DNA of 64,000 nucleotides from JBEGQX01 sp041180805 (GTDB taxonomy: Bacteria; Planctomycetota; Planctomycetia; Gemmatales; Gemmataceae): positions 36,138-100,137 of the forward strand of contig JBEGQX010000365.1 in NCBI GenBank assembly GCA_041180805.1, read 5' to 3'. Shown piece by piece: positions 52,871 to 62,400 of this stretch; the stretch's first letter is position 1; the number at the start of each line of letters is the position of its first letter. The position numbers and the translations under genes were made by a program. Below the pieces are notes generated by a model, which was not told the DNA's origin, ran no database searches, and saw only the letters and a program-made list of their open reading frames with translations.

Positions 52871-53317
52871 ATGACCATGAAAACCTTAAAAATTCTTTTC
52901 ATTGGTGTTTTGCCATCCTTAATCCTGGGTTGCCAGGAAGGACGCATAAAAATGTATTCCGCAAACACTGATGCCCATTTTGAAAAGGCAAGAAAAGATA
53001 TTCAAGAAGCTGCGACTTCAGTAACTGAGGCCATGTCTTCGGTTAGGACAGATTATTACTCTCAGACCCAAAAGAAGCTTGTGGAGTTAGACAATCAATA
53101 TCAGGAATTACTGAAACAGGGTCAAACAACCACCGGAGAAGCAAAAGCCGCTCTGCTGAAACGTGTTCAGGAATTGGAAGAACGCAGGTCTGGAATCAAA
53201 AGCCGGATGGAAGATTACAAACAGGCTAGTGACAAAGCTGCGGAAAGCATTCGAACCGGCTTAGATGCTGCACTTTCTGATTACGCTTCTGCCCTCGCAA
53301 ACAAGCAAATTGAATAA
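52871..53317 (+). CDS. Coiled-coil lipoprotein of unknown function
   Basis: A 148-aa predicted lipoprotein: MTMKTLKILFIGVLPSLILGC, lipobox LILGC, Cys near residue 21. I choose the ATG at 52871, with GGAAAAG just upstream; ATG at 52859 or 52877 are alternatives. The mature part is almost all helix with charged heptads (AHFEKARKDIQEAATSVTEAM, ELDNQYQELLKQGQTTTGEA, KRVQELEERRSGIKSRMEDY), so a coiled coil is likely. No known family. Lies upstream of a small lipoprotein and a DUF1559 gene. Confidence 0.75.
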   Translation: MTMKTLKILFIGVLPSLILGCQEGRIKMYSANTDAHFEKARKDIQEAATSVTEAMSSVRTDYYSQTQKKLVELDNQYQELLKQGQTTTGEAKAALLKRVQELEERRSGIKSRMEDYKQASDKAAESIRTGLDAALSDYASALANKQIE

Positions 53318-53421
53318 GAAACGTTTTTATTTGATTTTTTAATGTCTTCCATTTATTAATTAATTAGTTTAATTCATATTAATCACAACATAGACATGCG
53401 ACTCTGCATTAAAATTACTTT

Positions 53422-53802
53422 TTGTATTTTCATTTTATTCTTGTGATAGCTGGTTGCAGCAAATCACTTAACCGACAGGAGCTTTCAGGCCAAATTTCCT
53501 GGAAAGAAAAACCTGTTTTGATTGGCAGTATAACTTTCGTTGGGGAGGATGATAAAAACCCCACAACCATCAGTGCAGAAATTAAGGATGGAATTTTTAC
53601 GGTTCCCAAAGAAAACGGCCTTGTTCCCGGAAATTACAAGGTTCGATTCAGTGCATTGGACAGAATTGCAATTGCTCCCGCAGATACAACTCTGCCAGCC
53701 ATTCCCCCTAAGGAAATTTTGCCTGAAAAGCATACCGTTCAAGGAATGAATCTTTCCATCAAGGATGGAGAAAAAAACTTTTTCAAACTTAACCTTGATT
53801 AA
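53422..53802 (+). CDS. Small lipoprotein with damaged or alternative 5' end
   Basis: The open frame encodes [19 protein letters not shown], a carboxypeptidase-regulatory-like pattern, and is the kind of small lipoprotein commonly placed before DUF1559 genes (the next begins 17 bases later). The only start in this frame is TTG at 53422, giving a leader [12 protein letters not shown] with no positive charge. A good lipoprotein leader, [16 protein letters not shown], begins at ATG 53396 in a different frame and ends at TGA 53444 just where the lipobox VIAGC should start. So a 1-base indel may separate start and body. TTTTT and TTTT runs lie there. Confidence 0.65.
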   Translation: MYFHFILVIAGCSKSLNRQELSGQISWKEKPVLIGSITFVGEDDKNPTTISAEIKDGIFTVPKENGLVPGNYKVRFSALDRIAIAPADTTLPAIPPKEILPEKHTVQGMNLSIKDGEKNFFKLNLD

Positions 53803-53819
53803 TTTCGAAGGGCGCAAAA

Positions 53820-54767
53820 ATGCTAAAGAAAAAAGGTTTTACACTTATTGAGTTATTGGTTGTGATTGCCATTATTGCGATTTTAATCGGTCTGTTATTA
53901 CCAGCCGTCCAAAAAGTTCGGGAAGCCGCGGCAAAGGCAAAATGCTCCAACAGCCTAAAACAAATTGGAACAGCAATTCATAATTATCAATCTACTTTCA
54001 TGTCTCTACCACCCGGAGATACCGGTAATGGAAATAATGGAACCTGGCAACACTATCTCCTTCCTTATTTAGAGCAGGAAGCTCTGTTTAAAATGTACAC
54101 AAATTTGGGTGGACAGAATGGAGGAACCCCTTCCTACGCAACGGCTGGAAACAACCTGACAGTATCCCAAACACAGATTCAGGCTCTTGTTTGCCCCAGC
54201 GAACCTAATGGTAAAGGCACACATACGAACAACTACAAATTTCACAATTATGCGGTTAACTATGGAAATACCCACCGAACCCAAAACAAGGCTGGCAGGG
54301 ACCCATTCCCCGCGGCAATTAGACCCAGTTTTGCCGGTGCGCCTTTTACTTTTAGTGGAACTTTTCCACCTGTGGCTTACGATTTCAGGGATGTTACTGA
54401 TGGCCTCAGCAATACTTTACTTGCCGCAGAGATTCTTCAAGGAATCAGCATTCTTCCAGGCAACACCGAGTTTCGGGAAATGACTTGGTATGGCCCGGGA
54501 GCTGGCTTTACCACTTTCGCAACGCCCAATAGCGCAACACAAGATAGAATTCAGTTTGCAAATTATTGCAATAATCAAGCAATTCAGGGGTTACCTTGTA
54601 CTGCGGGAACCGATTGGGCACTTGCCGCAAGAAGCAAGCATACAGGCGGGGTTAATGTTGGTTTATTGGATGGAGGTGTTCGATTTATCGCAAACAGTAT
54701 CACACCTGTAACGTGGAGTTTATTGGGATCATCAAAAGATGATCAACCTTTGCCATCAGATTTTTAA
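53820..54767 (+). CDS. DUF1559 pseudopilin-like protein
   Basis: Third intact DUF1559 protein with leader [19 protein letters not shown] and helix continuation [18 protein letters not shown]. Further landmarks: [20 protein letters not shown] (about 55-75), the [12 protein letters not shown] block, [17 protein letters not shown] and the end motif [21 protein letters not shown]. 315 aa. The start ATG lies 17 bases after the upstream lipoprotein stop. It overlaps by 4 bases the convergent oleD gene. DNA for the leader is close to that of the other paralogues, as expected for a multigene family. Confidence 0.95.
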   Translation: MLKKKGFTLIELLVVIAIIAILIGLLLPAVQKVREAAAKAKCSNSLKQIGTAIHNYQSTFMSLPPGDTGNGNNGTWQHYLLPYLEQEALFKMYTNLGGQNGGTPSYATAGNNLTVSQTQIQALVCPSEPNGKGTHTNNYKFHNYAVNYGNTHRTQNKAGRDPFPAAIRPSFAGAPFTFSGTFPPVAYDFRDVTDGLSNTLLAAEILQGISILPGNTEFREMTWYGPGAGFTTFATPNSATQDRIQFANYCNNQAIQGLPCTAGTDWALAARSKHTGGVNVGLLDGGVRFIANSITPVTWSLLGSSKDDQPLPSDF

Positions 54768-55747
54768 ATATTGGAAAGCCATTCCTCAAGTTTCTTCAAT
54801 CCTTCTTTCATAGAGACCTTAGGATTATAACCCAGCTCGGATCTTGCTTTCGACAAATCAAACCAATGAGAAGTAGATAATTCCTTGGCAAGAAAACGGG
54901 TCATGGGTGGCTCGGACTGAACTCCAAAAGCCCCGTAAGTTGCTTCCAGAAAGGCTCCAATTGCATATGCCGCCCTACCGGAAATAAACTTTTCAACAGG
55001 CCTTTTTCCCCCCGCTTTTAGAATGGCATTCACCAATTCCCAAAGTTTCCAAGGTTCTCCATTACTTATGAAATACGCCTTGCCACTGATTAGCGATTGG
55101 GGAGCCAATCGGTCCAACGCTTGAATATGTGCCTGAGCTGCATTGTCGATGTAGGTTGAATCAATCATTACATCACGATTACCAATTCGCCTGAGCCTAT
55201 GGGCTCGATTCAAAATTCTTGGCACCAGATGATGGTCTCCCGGTCCCCAAATCAGGTGAGGCCGCAAGGAAACAGTGCCAAGGCCTGATCCGGTTGCGGC
55301 TAAGACTTCCTGTTCAGCGATTGCCTTGGATTTTGGATAGTGCGCAAGATACTTTTGCGGATATGGTGCGCTTTCATTTACATTTTCCATATCAGCGCCC
55401 CCGAAAACCACACTCGGAGAGCTTGTATATACCAACCTGCTTATTCGTTGATCACGAGCTACGCGAATGACATTCTGAGTACCCAGGATATTTGCGTTCA
55501 AGTAATCTTTCCAAGAACCCCATATTCCCGCTTTGGCAGCGGTATGAATTATTGCTTCACAACCAATCGCGGCTTGATAAATGAACTTTAGATTTCCCAA
55601 ATCGCCCTGAACCTGAATCACCCCCAGTGATTCCAATTCTGGATATGCTTTCCTGGAATAGGAAACAACTTCATCCCCGCGAGCTTTAAGCAATTTGCAA
55701 ATAGCCAAACCCAAAAAACCTCCACCACCTGTGACAAGAATTTTCAT
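54764..55747 (-). CDS. oleD: OleD-type NAD(P)-dependent 2-alkyl-3-oxoalkanoate reductase
   Basis: Short-chain dehydrogenase/epimerase-like enzyme reducing the beta-keto acid made by OleA to the beta-hydroxy acid. The NAD(P)-binding glycine motif is [18 protein letters not shown] (residues 3-20), the Ser-Tyr-Lys set [13 protein letters not shown] and [10 protein letters not shown] (about 138-147), and the [16 protein letters not shown] region follows. Its ATG overlaps the oleC stop (ATGA, 4 bases), so it is translationally coupled as the last gene of the operon. An epimerase or sugar dehydrogenase would be the other reading, but the oleA-B-C neighbours make OleD the best call. Confidence 0.88.
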   Translation of the reverse strand: MKILVTGGGGFLGLAICKLLKARGDEVVSYSRKAYPELESLGVIQVQGDLGNLKFIYQAAIGCEAIIHTAAKAGIWGSWKDYLNANILGTQNVIRVARDQRISRLVYTSSPSVVFGGADMENVNESAPYPQKYLAHYPKSKAIAEQEVLAATGSGLGTVSLRPHLIWGPGDHHLVPRILNRAHRLRRIGNRDVMIDSTYIDNAAQAHIQALDRLAPQSLISGKAYFISNGEPWKLWELVNAILKAGGKRPVEKFISGRAAYAIGAFLEATYGAFGVQSEPPMTRFLAKELSTSHWFDLSKARSELGYNPKVSMKEGLKKLEEWLSNI

Positions 55748-57375
55748 GCCAAAACCTCGTTGGCCCAGAGTGACAGGTCTTCTCGGCGGATTTTTGAGTT
55801 GTGACGAATATCCATGGGAAATGAAGGATGAAAAAGAACCTTTTTAACATCCTTGGTTTGATCAAATTGTTTGGCAATCCCCAAAATCATTTCCCGCAAT
55901 CTAGCTTCATCTTCAACAGGATCTTTTTTCTGAATGCAGACCACAGGTTCCTGCAGCCCCACGGGCCCAACTCCAACCAATGCCGAACGAAAAACCCCTT
56001 GCACGGAATCAAAAATGCCCTCACATGGAACCGTGTGATGGATTTTATTTCCCTGAATAATTCTTTGGGATTTTCTTCCGCAAAACCAAAGGCGACCTTG
56101 TAAATCCAAATAACCCAAATCCCCCATGCGATGGTATATTTGCCCATCCAACCCCTTCATTTTTGCGCGAGATTCCTGATCTGGGCGATTCATGTAATGT
56201 TTTGTGACCATCGGCCCTGATGCCACTATTTCACCGATTGTTCCCCCGGAAACCAGCAATTGGTCATCCCAAGATTGAATTGGTTCGTCATCAATTTTCA
56301 TGATGCGAATAGTGACACCTGGCACCGGTTTACCCACACAAACACCAAAGCCCATGGCTGTTTTAAATGTTGTCTCCACAAGAATTTCGTCACTTCCAAT
56401 ACTTGCCAGGGGAAGCGCTTCGGTGGCACCATAAGGAGTAAACACCTGAATTGCAGGATTAAGCCTTTTGGCTAGATTTGCTATCTCCGTGGCGGGCACT
56501 GGAGCACCAGCGGACAAAACCCTTTTTATACTTGGAAATTTAATTACCCCCGGCAACAAGCTCAGCCTTCGCAACAAGGCCGGAGAGGCAAAAAGATTGG
56601 TGATTTGAAAATGCCTGATCGCACCGGCTATTTTTTCAGGATTGGCACTTGCAGGACGGGTAAAGTCCATTTCTGGAATTACTGTTGTCATGCCCATGGC
56701 GGGGGAAAAAAGCCCAAAAAGGGGAAAGGTCGGCAAATCTATTTCACCAGGTTCAATTGCATAAAGAGATTTCAAAGCCTGAACTTGAGCATGAAACTGA
56801 TCGTGCTGGTAAACAACTCCCTTGGATATACCGGTGCTTCCACTCGTAAAAAGAATGGCTGCGGGGTCATGAATATCACCATCAAATTTTTGTCTACTAG
56901 CTTGCCCAATGCGGATAATTTTAGACCATGAAGTGGCAAAAGGGAAAAACCCGACTGAAATACAATGCTTTATGGTTGCCTTGCCCCAACCAAGCATCTT
57001 GCGGGCCAGGTTCGCCAGGGGAATGCCAATAAAGGCGTCTGGCTGTGCCTCGTTCACGCAAGCACCAATTCCATTCATCCCCAGGCCTGGATCAATAGCC
57101 ACCACCGTGGCTCCAATTTGAAACAGCGAAAAAACGGTTTGAAAAAATTCAATCCCGGGACGAACCATGACCACCACACGCATTCCCGGACGGATGCCAA
57201 TTTCCAGCATACCTCGAGAAGCATCATCTATGGAGGTTTGCAGTTCCGCAAAAGTTATGTTTCTTAAAATCACAGGGGATGGCTTTTCGCAATTTTGGGG
57301 AATAATAACAGCGTTACTGGCGCCGTATTCACTCGCCATCTCTTTTACAAGATTCGCAATATTGCTGATTGCCAT
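55744..57375 (-). CDS. oleC: OleC-type beta-lactone synthetase (AMP-dependent synthetase family)
   Basis: Adenylate-forming enzyme of the ANL superfamily. In the ole pathway OleC turns the 2-alkyl-3-hydroxy acid into a beta-lactone. The ATP-binding signature is AAILFTSGSTGISKGVVYQH (about residues 174-193), followed by GLFSPAMGMTTVIPEMDF, SAGAPVPATEIANLAKRL, VFTPYGATEALPLASIG (about 315-330) and GDLGYLDLQGRLWFCGRKSQ near residue 420-440. 543 aa. It starts 14 bases after the oleB stop and overlaps oleD at its end. General acyl-CoA synthetase function is less likely given its neighbours. Confidence 0.9.
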   Translation of the reverse strand: MAISNIANLVKEMASEYGASNAVIIPQNCEKPSPVILRNITFAELQTSIDDASRGMLEIGIRPGMRVVVMVRPGIEFFQTVFSLFQIGATVVAIDPGLGMNGIGACVNEAQPDAFIGIPLANLARKMLGWGKATIKHCISVGFFPFATSWSKIIRIGQASRQKFDGDIHDPAAILFTSGSTGISKGVVYQHDQFHAQVQALKSLYAIEPGEIDLPTFPLFGLFSPAMGMTTVIPEMDFTRPASANPEKIAGAIRHFQITNLFASPALLRRLSLLPGVIKFPSIKRVLSAGAPVPATEIANLAKRLNPAIQVFTPYGATEALPLASIGSDEILVETTFKTAMGFGVCVGKPVPGVTIRIMKIDDEPIQSWDDQLLVSGGTIGEIVASGPMVTKHYMNRPDQESRAKMKGLDGQIYHRMGDLGYLDLQGRLWFCGRKSQRIIQGNKIHHTVPCEGIFDSVQGVFRSALVGVGPVGLQEPVVCIQKKDPVEDEARLREMILGIAKQFDQTKDVKKVLFHPSFPMDIRHNSKIRREDLSLWANEVLA

Positions 57376-57389
57376 TAGGAAACCAACTA

Positions 57390-58319
57390 TCAGGGCTGAC
57401 CCAGGAATTCGACAACTTTGGGGGCGATTTCCTGCAAGGAATCCTCCAGCAGATAATGGCCCGTGTTTTCAAACACATGGAATGTCGCATCCGGAAATAC
57501 TTCTTTCCAACCTTCCAGAAATGCATCATCAAAAACAAAATCTTTTCGACCCCAACAAAAGATCTTTGGTATTTCTTTTAATACCCCTAGCGAACGCTCT
57601 GTCTTTTGAACCAGTTCATAAGCATCGTCACCCTGTTGCATCGGAATATCTTGAACAAACCGCAACACACTCAAGCGATCTTTCCAAGTTCCATGAGGCA
57701 TCAGAAAACCCTCGCGAGCCCCCTTGGATAAACCCCGAATTGAACAATACCTTGCCGCGCCAAGGCAAAAAAGGTTCAACCCTCTGACAAGAAGCGAGCC
57801 AATCGGGCCAAACCTGCATAATTTCAAGGAAAAAGGTAATTGCCTGCCCTTGGGAAGTGAAAACCCCGAAGTGTTAAAGAAAACCAATTTGCGCACCCTG
57901 TGGGGATTCGCCACGGCCCAGGCGGTGCCAATCATTCCACCCCAGTCATGCAAAACCAAATCAACCTTACCAGATGGGGCAACTTCATCCACAAGGCTGG
58001 AAAAATCATCCACACGGCTTTGCAAGGTATATTTATATTTTGGTTCCGGGGGCCTGTCAGACAATCCACAGCCAATATGATCCGGCACAATCACTCTGTG
58101 GCTTGTTGAAAGCAACGGGACAAGATTGCGATAAAAAAATGACCAGGTTGGGTTGCCATGCAGGCAAAAAACGGGCTGCCCTTTTCCCTCGTCGAGGTAG
58201 TGTAACCTTGTTCCTCGAATTTCCTTGTATTTACCCTGAAATGGATAAACCGATTTGTTTTTTTGAATCCAATCGATCAAGGTAACAGGGGCGCGGTCTT
58301 TACTATCGGGAAAATTCAT
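57390..58319 (-). CDS. oleB: OleB-type alpha/beta hydrolase
   Basis: Alpha/beta-fold hydrolase of the haloalkane-dehalogenase-like type. In the ole pathway OleB decarboxylates the beta-lactone to the cis-olefin. Landmarks: YLDEGKGQPVFCLHGNPTWSFFYRNL (HGNP oxyanion loop, about residues 40-65), the nucleophile Asp in LVLHDWGGMIG (about 117-127), and catalytic His in ENTGHYLLEDSL near the C-terminus. 309 aa from the ATG at 58319, which overlaps the oleA stop by one base (TAATG). An ATG two codons upstream is an alternative. It starts 309 residues in one tight operon. Confidence 0.9.
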   Translation of the reverse strand: MNFPDSKDRAPVTLIDWIQKNKSVYPFQGKYKEIRGTRLHYLDEGKGQPVFCLHGNPTWSFFYRNLVPLLSTSHRVIVPDHIGCGLSDRPPEPKYKYTLQSRVDDFSSLVDEVAPSGKVDLVLHDWGGMIGTAWAVANPHRVRKLVFFNTSGFSLPKGRQLPFSLKLCRFGPIGSLLVRGLNLFCLGAARYCSIRGLSKGAREGFLMPHGTWKDRLSVLRFVQDIPMQQGDDAYELVQKTERSLGVLKEIPKIFCWGRKDFVFDDAFLEGWKEVFPDATFHVFENTGHYLLEDSLQEIAPKVVEFLGQP

Positions 58320-59413
58320 TACCATTCCACGCCCAGCATGAGACAATTCAAGCCACTGCCAATACCCAAAAGCCCAACCTTGTCACCAGGCAGCAGGAAT
58401 TTTCTTTCCTCGGCAATTGCAGCAGTCAATGGCAGGGAAACCGTTCCAATATTTCCAAGAAAAGGAAATGTGGAATAATCCTTGTTCAGCCCAATCCCTA
58501 GTGCCTTTAACACAGATTCGCGATGCGGGGCACCTACCTGATGGCATATCACCTTGTCTATCAACTCTGGCGACCATTTGATTTTGGAAAGGAAGTTTTT
58601 CCAAGTTCGCATCCCCAACTCCACGCCATATTTCAAAACTGCGACGGAATCGGTCGTCATAAAGTGCTTGGCAGCATGAATCATTCCCTGAAGTATCTGC
58701 CTTGGGGTCGCACCATCCGGAATAAAATCAGGGACATCAGCAGGTGCAAGCCCCCACCTGCACAGTTGATGGTGTTCCGGAGCGGTTTGTGCACTGGCTG
58801 CCACCAGTTTTCGCCTTTTCTCGGCAAAGGAACCATCTGTTACAAGAACAGCCACCGCACCTGATCCGCCTGTAAGTGTGGCAAGGGATTCCTTAAAGAA
58901 ATCCAAACTACGCCTTTGCAACAGTTCATCAATCATGGTGTTGTTGATTTCCCTGGCTGTTTCACAGGAAACGACAACACCAGCCTTGATTTGGCCTAAC
59001 TCAATCCGGTTGGCGATATCCAGGATTCCATTCAAAACCCCCAGACAAGCATTACTAAGGTCATAAACAAGGGCGTTATTTCCAACCCCAAGCTTGGCAG
59101 CAACACTGCAAGCCGTGGCTGGCTCAAATTGCTCTCGGCAAACCGCGGAATAAATTACGACCTCCAGATCGCTGGCTTTCAAACCCGCGCGATCTAATGC
59201 TTTTTTGGCAGCCCGGGCTGCGCCCTCAGCAACGCTGAAGCCAGGCTCCCACCATCTGCGTTCACGAATTCCAGTCCAGGCATACAACTGGCCCTCATTT
59301 ATTTTCAACGCCTTGTAGACTGGTTCGAGCCTGGCTTCCAATTCCTCAGTGGATACCACCACTGGAGGTAATTCATAGCCAATAGCATCCAGATAAACAC
59401 GATTGTAGATCAT
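58319..59413 (-). CDS. oleA: OleA-type thiolase condensing two acyl chains
   Basis: Thiolase-fold (KAS III-like) enzyme that joins two fatty acyl-CoA chains head to head, first step of long-chain olefin synthesis. The catalytic Cys lies in DLSNACLGVLNGILDIA (about residue 123), the Glu of the OleA active site is in REQFEPATACSVAA (about 96-100), the His in VICHQVGAPHRES (about 290) and the Asn in PFLGNIGTVSLPL (about 320). 364 aa is usual. Its ATG lies 6 bases after the megasynthase stop, and oleB follows with overlap. Ordinary FabH is the alternative, but the FEPATA motif and the ole neighbours support OleA. Confidence 0.92.
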   Translation of the reverse strand: MIYNRVYLDAIGYELPPVVVSTEELEARLEPVYKALKINEGQLYAWTGIRERRWWEPGFSVAEGAARAAKKALDRAGLKASDLEVVIYSAVCREQFEPATACSVAAKLGVGNNALVYDLSNACLGVLNGILDIANRIELGQIKAGVVVSCETAREINNTMIDELLQRRSLDFFKESLATLTGGSGAVAVLVTDGSFAEKRRKLVAASAQTAPEHHQLCRWGLAPADVPDFIPDGATPRQILQGMIHAAKHFMTTDSVAVLKYGVELGMRTWKNFLSKIKWSPELIDKVICHQVGAPHRESVLKALGIGLNKDYSTFPFLGNIGTVSLPLTAAIAEERKFLLPGDKVGLLGIGSGLNCLMLGVEW

Positions 59414-59419
59414 AGAGTG

Positions 59420-62400
59420 TTATGTCCCACGCCTGTTTACTTTCAGGCGGAAATCCCGCATCTCGTAAATTATAATGCCATCCACCGCCAATTTACCATT
59501 GGCGACCAGAAAGCACGTATCATCGTCCCTGCGGGTAATATCCACTTCCACGACGACAATCTTATTATGGGGAATAACCTGCCCTCTATACAACCAAATA
59601 TGTGGTACTTCTCCAATCATGGGCGAAAAATCCGTCGCTTCCGGCCAGATTGTAGTTGCAAATACCTTCATCAATTGAACCATGGCTTCCAGGCCCAAAG
59701 AGCCGGGGGTAACCGGGTCTTGGTAAAAATGGGCCTTAAAAAACCAGTCAGAAGGGTCAACCTGCTTCATACCACGAATATAGCCAAGACCTTTGGACCC
59801 GCCTTTTGTTTCCAAATACTCCACAAAATCCAGCATTCGCAAGAACGAATCAGGGAATGGAGGGTCCGTGGGGATCGGTTGGGATTTTCTGTTTAAATGA
59901 GAAACATCCTGAAGGCTCGCACCCCGAACTCCAATTTGATTTGCCAATGCTTCCTTGGTGAAGAAGCCGAATGTTGTTTCGCCCTTATATATGGACTGTC
60001 CTTCTGAAAATACATCGAAAAGATATTCCTGCACCACCATTCCCGCCGAGGAAGACACCTTGGTTATCTTCACATGCACTTCAAGCATTTTGTCTCTGGG
60101 GTTGACCAGCCTTTTCAGGATAGCCTTGCCTCCAAGATTCCTGAAGGACAAATCAATAGGACTGGTAAGTGCGGATCCGATATATGCGGCAAGCCAGCCA
60201 CAAGGCTGCAAAGCAACTTCCAAAAGCACTGCAAAAGGCATTGAATTTTGTCGTTCCGATTTAAAATACCATTCATCAGGCGGGATATCGTATTGTGCAA
60301 CGATCTCACCACCTGCAACCATCTTCCATGGTTCACACCGAATCTCAGTGATACGATCGAGAAACTTATAGGGTGGCCCGGGCAACCTTGCAATCTTTCT
60401 TTCGGAATCAAATACCTTGTAAGGGTCTCCAAAAGCTTCCGATGGTTTGCCTATTGCAAAGGCCAAAATTCTGTCATTATCAAACAAGGCAGTATTTGAG
60501 GTTATGTTGTGCAAACCCCAGATTCTCTCCACCGATTCCTTGGACCAACCTGTCATGCGTAATGACATGGAATTGATTTCCACAACGTTCTTTCCATCCG
60601 CATGCATATATGCATCTACAATCACATATGGTTCAGGCCTGTAACCACGCTCCTTGATCATCACCTCATAGGTTACTTTTTTAGTTTTTGCAGTCACCTG
60701 CCCCCTGCAACGCAACTGGCCTGTGACTCCCGGGACCGGCTCAAAGGCCACCTCGGAAGATTCTCCAACCCAACCGGACCGGTAAAGCAAAACTCGCAAG
60801 GTGTGAAGACAACATTCATACATCAAGGTTCCTGGCATTACCTGGTCATCAATAAAATGGCAGGTAAGAAACCAATCATCAGGATGAATATCCGCTTCCC
60901 CCAAAATTCTACCCAATCGCCATGGGCCGCCTTCTGGTTCAAGCAATGGAATCCGGTGCACCAATCGCATTTTTCCGCCGGGTAAAGCGGCTGGATTTCG
61001 GATCGGCAATCCTTCAAAAACGCTGCCAAAACAACCGGCCAGGTCACCACTCCTGAGATTGTCCAACTGGGTATCGCTGAAAGATTCCTTTTTCATGGAC
61101 ACCAAAGGTCGCCAGTCTGGGGTTGTTTTGCCATCCAATATTCCGGGATCATTGAAAATGACCCCCTTACCCCTGGCCAGTTCTTCATCACTGAAAAATC
61201 CGGCACAACCTTCCCTCATGGCCATTAATGGTTTGCCATTTACGGTCGCATCGTACCAAAACCGAAAAAGGTAGGTATCGTTATGGCGAAAGAACCGATC
61301 AATTCGAATATCGTAATGAATGGTATCGCCGGCCTTGGGAAGTGAGCCAAAAAAAGTCACCTGGGCATCCAGCAAACGATAAACGGCATTGCCATCTGTT
61401 TTCTTGTCAATTCCAAGAAAGCCACTTAGAAAAAGGTCCGCCTGGCCAGATTCCACTGCTATGCAGGTTGGAATTCGGCCCTGGTCCAGATACCACGCAT
61501 CCGGAAGAACATCATGTTCAGTAATGACCCGTCCAGAACCCATCGACCCAGGCTCCCCCTGAATATCCAAAATTCGGTCCACAAGCATCAGAGGTTCATC
61601 CGGCAAACGCACTCTGGTTGGGTTTTGATCCACCTCCGCAAAGAACTTCCCAAGCACTTTCCCTATTTTCCCCCGTGCGAACTCCAGGCATTGTTCCCTA
61701 TTTAATGAGCGAGGAACTTCCAGCGGGAACCACTCGACCGGCTGTGGAATGTTATCTTGAAAATCGTGCAAGGGTTGTTCTGTTTCCCATTCCACCAAGT
61801 TATTTGAAGCGGCAAGCAGTTGTGTTTGAAAAGCCACTAGTGAATTCATTTGATCCAATGTCTGTCGGGCAAGGCGCAAATATTCTTCATGAGTGGCCAA
61901 TCCGGCCTGTTGCATTTCAACTGCCTGACCAAGTATTTTTGAATTTTCTTCCAACTGGCTTGATGCCATCGCAGGCTCCAAATTTGACTCGCTGAAACAG
62001 GATACATCAGGATGCGCGGCAGAATGTTCCGGCAAAGGCGGAACTGCCACCTGAAAATCCGGTATAGCACGTTCCACCAAGACATGATGCTGGGAAATTG
62101 TGGATACCTTTGATCCATCCAAAAGTCTATCAGTTTTCAGCCGAACCCGGTGGCTTATCAGACAGGCAATTGTACGCAAAAATGCTGAAAGCTCGCTTCC
62201 ACGATTGGTACTAATCGATCTGGCCAGATGATTTTTATCGGCAAGAATGTTTCCAATGATGCGGGAACAGGAAGCTCCCGGACCAACCTCAACAAATATT
62301 CTTGCACCATCTTGATAAGCAGCTTCCACCACTGCCTTGAAATCCATGGTGTCCACAGCAAGGCCGGTTATGGCTTCCGCCGCAGCAACCTTGGTAACTT

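Noticed and set aside
20871..54767. Near-identical leader DNA of the DUF1559 genes as a dispersed repeat or mobile element
   Set aside because: The similarity is limited to the part encoding the pilin leader and follows protein conservation; no inverted ends or target duplications were seen.
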